Source: JAFGJQ01 sp964586145 (GTDB taxonomy: Bacteria; Planctomycetota; Phycisphaerae; UBA1845). Taken from it: DNA of 28,218 nt. This document shows positions 7,695 to 15,171 of this stretch, piece after piece. The notes under the pieces were generated by a model. It was not told where the DNA came from. It ran no database searches and saw only the letters and a program-made list of their open reading frames with translations. How positions within the stretch are numbered: position 1 is the first letter of the stretch; each line of letters starts with the position of its first letter. Location: positions 1-28,218 of the forward strand of contig CAZPHH010000065.1 of NCBI GenBank assembly GCA_964586145.1, in the 5' to 3' direction. Both the position numbers and the translations under genes were made by a program.

Positions 7695-8879
7695 TCACTT
7701 CTTCGCGAGCAGTCGTCCGATCAGGCCGCGTCGGGCCTTTGTGTCGGACTCCTGGCTGCAGCATTCCACCGCGATGTGCCGGGACATGTCCTGAATGGCC
7801 AGGCGCACGGGGCTGGACGATGCGGAGGCGGCGATCGGATTCCCGAGATCCAGCGCGCTGATGGCCTGCTTGTAGTCGTTCGGGATGCGGGCGAACACGG
7901 GACGCCGGAAATGCTGCTCCACGTCCTTCAGCGTCACGCTGCCGTGATCCGCCTTGTACCGGTTGATCACCAGTTCCACGACTTCCTCCGGCGCGCCCAG
8001 CTCCAGCAGGTACTCATATAGACGCGTGGCGTTCCGCACGCCGGCGACGTTCAACTGCGTTACGATCAGCACCAGATCGGCGCCTTCCAGCGCCGCGGCG
8101 GTCTCGACATGAATTGAGCGCGGCATGTCGACGACGACATTCGGATACAGGCCGCTTACGGCCTCCAGCACCTGCCGGATGCCCGTTGCGGTCACGCGGG
8201 CCACTTCGCTGAGTTTCTTGGGGCCCGGCAAAATGCACACACCCGACGGCAGCTCGTGCATCGCAGACTCCGCCATGACCCGATCGATGGTGCTGCCCTC
8301 GCACAGGTTCGCGATCGTGTACTTCGGCGTGATGTCCAAGGCGCAGGTGATGTCGCCGAACTCGAGGTTCAGGTCGATCAGCCCGGCCCGGGCCCCGCTG
8401 AGTCGGGCCAGTTCCAGGGCCAGGTTGCAGGCGACGGTCGTGGCGCCGGCCCCGCCGGCGGAGCCCATCACGCACACCCGACGCGATCGCCGGACGGCGC
8501 CGAAGTGGGCGTGACGAATCCGTTCCAGTGCGTCGGCCAGGTCCTGCCCGTCCACCGGCGCGCAGACGTACTGGGCGCAGCCGGCCCGCATGGCCCGGAT
8601 GATGGTCTGCGGGTCCGTGGCCGCACTGATGCTCACGATGCCCAGGTCGGGCATCAGCCGCACGACGTGCTGCACAATGCCAAGCCCGAATTCGACGTCG
8701 TCGTCGAGGTGGATCAGCAGTGCGTTCACGCCGCCCGGGGCGAGCAACCGCTCCAGGTCGTCGCGGGTGGACGCGAAACCGGCGATCTCCGTTTCCGGGC
8801 ACCGTTCCAGGAGCCTGCGAAACTCCTTTTCCCGCGTATCCTTCGAGCTGTAAATGCCGACGCGAAGTCTTTTGTTCAT
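7695..8879 (-). CDS. CpaE/TadZ-like ATPase (receiver-like domain plus MinD/ParA-type ATPase)
   Basis: The 394-residue product has an N-terminal receiver-like domain (about 3-125; L-L-I-H-L-D-D-D at 54-61). A MinD/ParA-type ATPase domain follows, with a deviant P-loop GSAGGAGATT (139-148) in which the usual lysine of GKT is alanine, as is common in CpaE proteins. Later motifs include L-I-D-L-N-L-E-F-G-D-I (167-177) and V-V-V-D-M-P. CpaE/TadZ proteins place Flp/Tad pilus machinery at the membrane or pole. I chose ATG 8879; an in-frame TTG at 8897 would add six residues, and neither has a clear ribosome site. No tad/cpa genes are adjacent, so its partner machinery must lie elsewhere. A secretion ATPase of the GspE/PilB type is encoded 10 kb away. 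Confidence 0.85.
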   Translation of the reverse strand: MNKRLRVGIYSSKDTREKEFRRLLERCPETEIAGFASTRDDLERLLAPGGVNALLIHLDDDVEFGLGIVQHVVRLMPDLGIVSISAATDPQTIIRAMRAGCAQYVCAPVDGQDLADALERIRHAHFGAVRRSRRVCVMGSAGGAGATTVACNLALELARLSGARAGLIDLNLEFGDITCALDITPKYTIANLCEGSTIDRVMAESAMHELPSGVCILPGPKKLSEVARVTATGIRQVLEAVSGLYPNVVVDMPRSIHVETAAALEGADLVLIVTQLNVAGVRNATRLYEYLLELGAPEEVVELVINRYKADHGSVTLKDVEQHFRRPVFARIPNDYKQAISALDLGNPIAASASSSPVRLAIQDMSRHIAVECCSQESDTKARRGLIGRLLAKK

Positions 8880-8911
8880 GGTTCGGGCCAGACTCAACGA
8901 AGCCAGGGGCG

Positions 8912-8953
8912 GTGATTGACCCGCGAGCAGACGCGGGGCTTCCGCGTAATCAC
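8912..8953. other. Nested stem-loop upstream of the CpaE-like gene
   Basis: An outer stem GTGATT (8912-8917) / AATCAC (8948-8953) encloses an inner hairpin CCCGCG-AGCAGA-CGCGGG (8920-8937). It lies 33-74 bases upstream of the CpaE-like start codon on the minus strand, so it could be in that mRNA's leader or be an operator-like palindrome. No known riboswitch class is recognised. Confidence 0.4.
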
Positions 8954-9055
8954 TCTCCCGTGCTCATATCGGCCAAGTGCCCGGACCCCTGCGGGAATCA
9001 CGGACCGGCCGGCCATCGAGAGAACGGAGCCCGATAAGATGCGATGACGTGGCGG

Positions 9056-10297
9056 TCAGGGCCCGGTGCCCGCCTCCGGCGTCTTGCAGATTTCACGGAG
9101 CACGGTGGTCGCGTAGCAGCCGGAATCCAGGGCGAACGAAACGCGGACGTACGGGCCGCGGGCGTCCGTACCCAGGTCCGCGCGGCATTCGGCCGGCCGG
9201 AAGCGAAGCGGGCGGCGCGCGCCCTGCACGTGTCGGTGCTCGGCCAACTGCTCCATCGTCAGGCCGGATTCGGCCAGTGCGCGGGCCTCGGATTGGCCGG
9301 GTTCGCCGTGGGCGGCCTTCATTTTCCGGCCGAACAGCGGCCCGGAGGGTGAGATTTCGAACGCGTCGCAGCGTGGCTGCTCGGCCGCGGGGTCTTCCAC
9401 CAGGAACGAGGCGCCGTTCGCGTGTTTCCAGGCCACGTCGCCATCGACGAGTCGGTCGATGGTTGTGATGCGCTCGGCCAGCACGCGATTGAACAGGGCG
9501 CTTTGCAGCGCGGAGACGTACAGCAGGGCGAGCTTGCGATCGATGGCCCGCCAGGCCCTGCGCGCGTCGCCGCGGGATTTCTGCATGGCGGCGCAGAGGC
9601 GGCGTTGCTCCTGGGACCCGCGGGGCCAGGCGTCCAGGGCCGCCGCGAAGTCGCCTTGATCGAAGAGTCCGCGGGCGGCGCGGACCTCCCCGGTGTCGGC
9701 CGGGCCCGGTCGGCCGCAGACCAGGGCGACGGCCTCGTCGAAATCGCCGCGAAGCACGGCCAGCCCGACCGCCGCGTTATCGCCGCGGCGGCCGAATCGC
9801 TGTTCGCCGAAGTAGTTCGGCACGCCGCGACGGGCAAGGATGTCGAGTATGGCCTGGACCCGCGGAAGCGCATCCGTATCCGCCTGGCGCACCTTGATGA
9901 TGAACCGGTTGCCGCGGAGGTGGCCCATTTTGAGTTTGTTCGCGTGCCGCCGGGTCCACAACACGCGCAGCCCGGGCCAGGAAAGGCGCTGGACGCTTTC
10001 CGGATCCACATGCTCCAGGCTGAAGGTCTGCCGGGCGACGGCATGGGCGTCTTTCATGCCGGCGTAGCCGATCTCGCGGGCGTCGCGGCAAAGGGCGCGG
10101 GCAATCCTCTGCACGGCTTGCGGTGTGGACAGGCCGTTCTTCTCGATGCCGAAGTAGACGTGCGTGCCTTCTCCGGAGGGCTCGTACAGGGGAATCTCTT
10201 CGACCTCAAAATCCTCATTGAATCGCTTGATGACCCCGCCGATGCCGGGCAGGTCGGCCGTAAGATACGGGCAGGGTGTCGGGGAGAGCAGGTCCAT
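9056..10297 (-). CDS. truD: tRNA pseudouridine(13) synthase TruD
   Basis: TruD isomerises uridine 13 in certain tRNAs to pseudouridine. The 413-residue protein has the N-terminal family motif I-K-R-F-N-E-D-F-E-V-E-E-I-P, the catalytic segment GYAGMKDAHAVARQTFS with the catalytic aspartate D83, and the R-G-V-P-N-Y-F-G-E-Q-R-F-G-R-R motif typical of TruD, with an inserted domain after it. The length is slightly above the usual 350-400. The ATG at 10297 starts 13 bases after the stop of the zinc-ribbon membrane gene on the same strand, so they may be co-transcribed. Identification is firm. Confidence 0.95.
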   Translation of the reverse strand: MDLLSPTPCPYLTADLPGIGGVIKRFNEDFEVEEIPLYEPSGEGTHVYFGIEKNGLSTPQAVQRIARALCRDAREIGYAGMKDAHAVARQTFSLEHVDPESVQRLSWPGLRVLWTRRHANKLKMGHLRGNRFIIKVRQADTDALPRVQAILDILARRGVPNYFGEQRFGRRGDNAAVGLAVLRGDFDEAVALVCGRPGPADTGEVRAARGLFDQGDFAAALDAWPRGSQEQRRLCAAMQKSRGDARRAWRAIDRKLALLYVSALQSALFNRVLAERITTIDRLVDGDVAWKHANGASFLVEDPAAEQPRCDAFEISPSGPLFGRKMKAAHGEPGQSEARALAESGLTMEQLAEHRHVQGARRPLRFRPAECRADLGTDARGPYVRVSFALDSGCYATTVLREICKTPEAGTGP

Positions 10298-10310
10298 GCC
10301 TTCGTCGTTT

Positions 10311-11030
10311 CTACCGCGAGTCCTGGTCGGGCGCGTCTTTCGGGGCCGTCGCCCACGGAATCGGTTGGTTCGCCGGCGGAACGGGGCCTGGGCTTCGGAA
10401 GTCTGGCAGGTCGGCCAGGACGGCTTCGCACACGCCGGCCAGGCGGACGAACTTCCTGTCGATGTGCGTCGCTCGCACCGTCCGTCCCCAGATCAGCCAG
10501 ATGCCGACCGCGAGGAAGATGGACAACGACATCGACACGCCCAGAACCGGCTGTGCATAGGCGATCCCCAGGGCCCCCATTCCAGCCGCCAGCCCAAGCA
10601 ACAGACCCATCACGATCGCCACATTGCGACGCCGGCGCCGGTGTAGGGCGCAGAGTCCTATGTGAATCGTGGCTGTCCGGCGCGTGATGAGCGAAACCAG
10701 AATGTACAGCAGCAGACCTCCCAGATGGATCACGCAGACCAGCAGAAGCAGCAGCAGGACTGCCGGGTGTTTCCGCACGACCCGCTGTCGCACCCAATCC
10801 GCTGCATCGTCGCCGCATTTCACGCATCGAAGCGGGAGCACGGCGGATCGGATCATCACCAGACGGCTTCCGTCCCGCCAAAGGCTCCATCTTCTGTCGT
10901 ACGGTTGTCCGCACTCCGGACACCGACCCATCTGAGGCAAACCGCGCAGCAGGTAGTTGCAGATCATGCAGTGGGCGAGGTACTCTCCCGGCTCCAGCCA
11001 GTCGGGTCGGGTGATGGAGTCTTTCGCCAT
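10311..11030 (-). CDS. Zinc-ribbon membrane protein of unknown function
   Basis: Read from ATG 11030 the product has 239 residues. An N-terminal ribbon C21-M-I-C24-N-Y-L-L-R-G...C37-P-E-C40-G is followed by a second pair C69-V-K-C72-G. Hydrophobic helices lie at about 90-115 and 137-160 and again near 165-185, separated by a basic stretch L-C-A-L-H-R-R-R-R-R. The role is unknown. The start is uncertain: the frame stays open to a GTG at 11195 with another ATG at 11123. I prefer 11030 because the first ribbon normally lies near the N-terminus in such proteins. It precedes truD by 13 bases and is divergent from the hydroxyacid dehydrogenase. Confidence 0.7.
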   Translation of the reverse strand: MAKDSITRPDWLEPGEYLAHCMICNYLLRGLPQMGRCPECGQPYDRRWSLWRDGSRLVMIRSAVLPLRCVKCGDDAADWVRQRVVRKHPAVLLLLLLVCVIHLGGLLLYILVSLITRRTATIHIGLCALHRRRRRNVAIVMGLLLGLAAGMGALGIAYAQPVLGVSMSLSIFLAVGIWLIWGRTVRATHIDRKFVRLAGVCEAVLADLPDFRSPGPVPPANQPIPWATAPKDAPDQDSR

Positions 11031-11224
11031 GGGGGCTGCCGGAATCCAGTGGAAGTCCCAATGCCGGGTATCGCGCAACGCCACGCGTAACGACGACACG
11101 AAGTCTAGCGACCGCCTGCCCATGCGTCCACCACGCCGGAACGCGCAACGCCGCCCACAGGCGTTGGGGTTGCATCTGGACCACACGGGGGTCACACTTT
11201 CGGGCAGTGCGGGAGATGGAACCG

Positions 11225-12181
11225 ATGAAGATTGTCGTGCTGGACGGATACACGCTCAATCCGGGCGATCTGAGCTGGGACGCGCTGGCGGCGCTGGGAG
11301 AGCTGCAGGTTCACGATCGGACGTCGCCGGAAGAAGTGCTCCACCGGGCGCAGGGGACGGAGATTCTGCTGACCAACAAAACCGTGTTGTCCGCGGATAC
11401 GATCGCCTCGCTTGCGCAGCTTCGATACATCGGTGTGCTGGCGACGGGATACAACATTGTGGACGTGACCGCCGCCGCCGAGCGCGGCATCACGGTCACG
11501 AACGTGCCGACATACAGCACGCGGTCGGTGGCGCAGCTCGTTTTCGCGCACCTGCTGAACTTCTGTCACCACGTGCAGGAGCACAGCCAGGGCGTGCGGG
11601 CGGGTCGCTGGGTCAACTCTGCGGATTTTAGCTACTGGGACTGGCCGCTGGTGGAACTGGTCGGTCGCGTCCTGGGCATCGTGGGGTACGGGCGGATCGG
11701 GCGGGCCACGGCCGACCTGGGGCGGGCGTTCGGCATGGACGTGCTGGCGTATGATCCCGCGGCGGCCGATCCCGCCGGCGGCGTCCGACTTGTCGATCTG
11801 GCCACCGTATTTGGGGCAAGCGACGTGGTGAGCCTGCACTGCCCGCTGACGCCGGAGACACAGAACCTGGTCAACGCCGAGCGGCTGGCGCTGATGAAGC
11901 CCTTCGCCATTCTGATTAACACGAGCCGCGGCCCGTTGATCGACGAGGCGGCCCTGGCTGACGCCCTGAATGCCGGGCGGCTGGCCGGTGCCGGGCTGGA
12001 CGTGCTTTCCGCGGAGCCTCCGCGGGACGACAACCCGCTGCTGCGGGCGAGAAACTGCGTCATCAGCCCCCATATCGCCTGGGCCACGCAGGCAGCTCGC
12101 CGGCGGCTGATGTCTACTGTGGTGGCGAACATCCGGGCGTACCTACGTCAGGAGCCGGTGAACGTTGTCTGTTCGGTCTAA
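11225..12181 (+). CDS. D-2-hydroxyacid dehydrogenase, hydroxypyruvate reductase/glycerate dehydrogenase-like
   Basis: This is a cytoplasmic NAD(P)-dependent enzyme of 318 residues. It opens with VLDGYTLNPGDLSWDAL, the N-terminus typical of HprA-type glycerate dehydrogenases, which interconvert hydroxypyruvate and D-glycerate. The Rossmann motif G-I-V-G-Y-G-R-I-G lies at 151-159. The catalytic triad of the family is visible as R235 (NTSRGPLID), E264 (SAEPP) and H283 (SPHIAW). I start at ATG 11225 because GGGAGATGGA (11211-11220) provides a ribosome site at suitable spacing; upstream in-frame GTG 11207 and ATG 11216 are less likely. Exact substrate preference cannot be proven from motifs, although the N-terminal match favours hydroxypyruvate. 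Confidence 0.9.
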   Translation: MKIVVLDGYTLNPGDLSWDALAALGELQVHDRTSPEEVLHRAQGTEILLTNKTVLSADTIASLAQLRYIGVLATGYNIVDVTAAAERGITVTNVPTYSTRSVAQLVFAHLLNFCHHVQEHSQGVRAGRWVNSADFSYWDWPLVELVGRVLGIVGYGRIGRATADLGRAFGMDVLAYDPAAADPAGGVRLVDLATVFGASDVVSLHCPLTPETQNLVNAERLALMKPFAILINTSRGPLIDEAALADALNAGRLAGAGLDVLSAEPPRDDNPLLRARNCVISPHIAWATQAARRRLMSTVVANIRAYLRQEPVNVVCSV

Positions 12182-12603
12182 GCATGGAATCGCCCGTAAT
12201 ACGTTGCAAAATATATGGTTACTACAGCCCTTCAATCGATGATCTCGGTGGGTGTTTGATGGGGTTCTTGGGGATGATCGGCATTGGTTCCAAGCTGCGG
12301 GATGGCATTTTTCGCTGATGAAAAGGGGGGCATACAGCCGATCACGTACTACGATCCGGGAGGGCCTGTTATGTTGGCGGGTTTCCGCCCGGTCGTGTGT
12401 TTCGGCGCGGTCGGCCTCACAGGTGCCGTGGACCCCGGGAGATTCGGCGCAGTCCCCGGCGGAGCCTGATCCGACATCGGGAGTGATCCCGTAAGTCACT
12501 GTTCAAGCGAAGTTTTTGTTGAATGTCGCCTGACCGGGCGGTAGGCTTCCGGTCGGCGGTCAACCGTTTTCGCATGTCCAACACAACAAAGGGAGGTTCA
12601 TCC
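12182..12603. other. Intergenic region without a supportable gene
   Basis: This 422-base gap separates the dehydrogenase from the LysM lipoprotein. It contains an AT-rich patch (TTGCAAAATATATGG near 12203-12217) unusual for this genome, and a small hairpin GGCGG-GTTT-CCGCC (12376-12389). Two short open frames here (about 60-80 codons) have no recognisable motif. A promoter for the lipoprotein probably lies in this interval, but I cannot place it convincingly. Confidence 0.5.
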
Positions 12604-12939
12604 ATGCGATTGAGCGTAGCGTTCCTGGCAGCCACATTCGGGCTGGCCCTGCTCGTAGGCTGTGAAGAGCCCAAGGCGAAGGAAGAGCCCCGGCAGGATC
12701 CCAGCATGTACAGCGAGCCGCTGATGGAGATCGATGACATCGATACCACGCCGCCGCCCCCGCCGCCGGCGCCGGCCGTCCGGACCCACGTGGTCCAGAA
12801 GGACGACACGCTCTTCAAGCTGGCCCGCCATTATTACGATGGCGACCAGTCGAAGTGGAAGGCGATCTGGGAAGCGAACATGGACAAGATTCCGGACAAG
12901 GACAAGCTGAAACCGGGGACCGAACTGGTCATCCCGTAA
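12604..12939 (+). CDS. Small LysM-domain lipoprotein
   Basis: The 111-residue product has a lipoprotein signal peptide ending in the lipobox L-L-V-G-C (lipidated Cys20). A charged linker and a proline-rich stretch (about 50-57) follow, then a C-terminal LysM domain (about 61-111: T-H-V-V-Q-K-D-D-T-L-F-K-L-A-R...L-K-P-G-T-E-L-V-I-P). LysM domains bind N-acetylglucosamine-containing glycans such as peptidoglycan, so the protein probably tethers or senses the cell wall from a membrane. ATG 12604 is chosen because GGGAGGT lies just upstream with good spacing and because the signal peptide starts there. It stands alone, 115 bases before recG. Confidence 0.9.
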   Translation: MRLSVAFLAATFGLALLVGCEEPKAKEEPRQDPSMYSEPLMEIDDIDTTPPPPPPAPAVRTHVVQKDDTLFKLARHYYDGDQSKWKAIWEANMDKIPDKDKLKPGTELVIP

Positions 12940-13054
12940 GGGCCGTTGTCCCGAATCGGCATTGCGGCATCGAGCGGCTCGTGCCGGCGGCGGTTCCGTC
13001 GGCGCGGGCCGCTACGCATTTTGACGGATTGCCAGATGCGAGCCGGCGGGCACA

Positions 13055-15142
13055 ATGCGGGGCATGGGCGCGGTCGATCTGGCGACTCCGGTGCAGTATG
13101 TCCGCGGCGTGGGGCCGGCCCGCGCGGCTGAACTCGCCACGCTGGGCGTGCGCACCGTGGGCGAGCTTGTCGAGCACTTCCCCTTCCGCTACGAGTTGGC
13201 CCCGAAATCGAAACCCATCGGAACGCTGGGCCTGGGCGAAACGGCCACCATCGTCGGGGACATCACGGACGTTCGGCTCCGAGGCTCGCCCGGCCGTCGG
13301 ACGGTGACTGCACGCGTGGAGGATGCCACCGGCCGGGCCCGCGTGGTGTGGTTCAACGCGGCCTACCTGGCGGATCGCATTCGGGTGGGCCAGTCGATTC
13401 GACTGACCGGCCAGGTGGACGTGGGGCAGCAGTACGCGCAATTCAAGAACCCACGGTTCGCCCTTTTCGATGGAAACGAGGACCCGCTGGAGAACGACGC
13501 GGACCGGTTTGAGCCGGTCTATCCGGCCACGGGCAGGCTGCCCTCGCGTCAGATTGCCCGGATCATCCGCACGGCGCTGGCGGACGTGGCCGGACTGATC
13601 CCGGAATCGTTGCCGGAGTCGCTGCGCACGCGGCGTACGCTGCCGCCGCGTCGGACGGCGGTGGAGCGGTACCACCATCCGACTCGATCGAAAGACGTGG
13701 ACGTGGCTCGCCGGCGGCTCGCCTACGACGAGTTCCTGCTGATGCAACTGGCCGTTCAGCTTCGGCGTCACCAGGCTGCCACGGCGACCACCGCCGCGCC
13801 GATCGTGATCACGCCGCTGGTGGATGAACGCATCCGGGCGCGGCTGCCGTTCGCCCTGACGCCGGGGCAGAACCGGGCCGTCGCGGAGATTGCGGCAGAC
13901 GTGGCGCAGGGCCGCCCAATGAACCGGCTGCTTCAGGCGGACGTGGGGGCGGGCAAGACGGCGGTGGCGGTGTATGCGGCCCTGGGTACGATCGCTTCCC
14001 GTCACCAGGTGGCCCTGCTGGCCCCGACGGAGATCCTGGCGGAGCAGCACTATGCGAAGGTGAGCCGGTACCTCGCGGGCAGCCGGGTGCGGCTGGCGCT
14101 GTTGACGGGCGGCCTGGCGAAGCGGCACCGCGATGAGATATACGCGCAGGCGTCAAGGCACGAACTGGACTTGGTCATCGGCACTCACGCCCTGCTGGAG
14201 GAAGGCATGCAGTTTGCCGCGCTGGGGCTGGTGATCATTGACGAGCAGCACCGATTCGGCGTGGAGCAGCGGGGACGGCTGCGGGCGAAGGGAGAATCGC
14301 CTCACTACCTCGTGCTGACGGCCACGCCCATCCCTCGCACGCTGGCGATGACGTTCTTCGGCGACCTGAACGTGTCGACGATTGACGATCTGCCGCCGGG
14401 TCGGCCGCCGGTGGAGACGCGGCTGCTGGGGCCGGGCGAGATCGGCCGGGCGTGGTCGTTCGTGCGGCAGCGCGTGCAGGCGGGCGAGCAGGCGTTCGTG
14501 GTGTATCCGCTGGTGGAGGAGTCGGAGAAGCTGCCGCTGAAGGCGGCGTCGGAGCAGATGGAGCGCCTTGCGCGGGAGGCGCTGTCCGGCTGCCGACTGG
14601 GCCTGCTGCACGGTCAGATGCGCTCGACACAGAAGGACGCGGCCATGGGGCAATTCCGGGCCGCGGCGCTGGACGTGCTGGTGGCCACCACCGTGGTGGA
14701 AGTGGGCATCGACGTGCCGAACGCCACCGTGATGGTCATCGAGCACGCGGAGCGATACGGATTGAGCCAGTTGCACCAGCTTCGCGGGCGGATCGGGCGC
14801 GGCACGCGGCCGTCGTATTGCCTTCTGTGCTCGGACACGGACAATGAGGAGTCGCTGGCGCGGTTGCGTGTTCTCTGTCAGACGCGGAACGGGTTTCGCA
14901 TCGCCGAGGAGGACCTCCGGCTTCGCGGGCCGGGCGAGGTGCTCGGCACGCGGCAGCACGGCATGCCGATGTTCCGGGTGGCGGACCTGCTGTCGGACCT
15001 GGACCTGTTGCAGGCTGCCCGGGACGATGCGGCGGCGATCGTGACGCGCGATCCGCGTCTGGGCGAGCCGGACCATCGCGTGCTGCGCGAGATGCTGCGA
15101 GCCCGGTTTGCCGAGGTCATGCCGCTGATCGACGTGGCCTGA
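13055..15142 (+). CDS. recG: ATP-dependent DNA helicase RecG
   Basis: RecG remodels stalled replication forks and branch-migrates Holliday junctions. The protein has 695 residues, the normal length. The N-terminal wedge region starts V-Q-Y-V-R-G-V-G-P-A-R-A. Helicase motifs follow: motif I DVGAGKT (296-302, with Ala where many RecG proteins have Ser), motif II DEQH (396-399) in I-I-D-E-Q-H-R-F-G-V, motif III V-L-T-A-T-P-I-P-R-T-L, and motif VI Q-L-H-Q-L-R-G-R-I-G-R-G. The start could be ATG 13055 or ATG 13064; neither has a strong ribosome site. The TrkH-type gene starts 29 bases downstream, so shared transcription is possible though functionally unrelated. Confidence 0.97.
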   Translation: MRGMGAVDLATPVQYVRGVGPARAAELATLGVRTVGELVEHFPFRYELAPKSKPIGTLGLGETATIVGDITDVRLRGSPGRRTVTARVEDATGRARVVWFNAAYLADRIRVGQSIRLTGQVDVGQQYAQFKNPRFALFDGNEDPLENDADRFEPVYPATGRLPSRQIARIIRTALADVAGLIPESLPESLRTRRTLPPRRTAVERYHHPTRSKDVDVARRRLAYDEFLLMQLAVQLRRHQAATATTAAPIVITPLVDERIRARLPFALTPGQNRAVAEIAADVAQGRPMNRLLQADVGAGKTAVAVYAALGTIASRHQVALLAPTEILAEQHYAKVSRYLAGSRVRLALLTGGLAKRHRDEIYAQASRHELDLVIGTHALLEEGMQFAALGLVIIDEQHRFGVEQRGRLRAKGESPHYLVLTATPIPRTLAMTFFGDLNVSTIDDLPPGRPPVETRLLGPGEIGRAWSFVRQRVQAGEQAFVVYPLVEESEKLPLKAASEQMERLAREALSGCRLGLLHGQMRSTQKDAAMGQFRAAALDVLVATTVVEVGIDVPNATVMVIEHAERYGLSQLHQLRGRIGRGTRPSYCLLCSDTDNEESLARLRVLCQTRNGFRIAEEDLRLRGPGEVLGTRQHGMPMFRVADLLSDLDLLQAARDDAAAIVTRDPRLGEPDHRVLREMLRARFAEVMPLIDVA

Positions 15143-15171
15143 CGGTTCGCAGCCCGTCGTGGATTTGACGT

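Noticed and set aside
7695..8879. The CpaE-like protein as a MinD or chromosome-partition ParA
   Set aside because: The N-terminal receiver-like domain and the altered P-loop (GGAGATT) point to CpaE/TadZ rather than MinD or ParA, and no parB or minC/E is adjacent.
12252..12494. Short frames between the dehydrogenase and the LysM lipoprotein
   Set aside because: They have 60-80 codons, no ribosome site, no motif and overlap in different phases; no support as genes.
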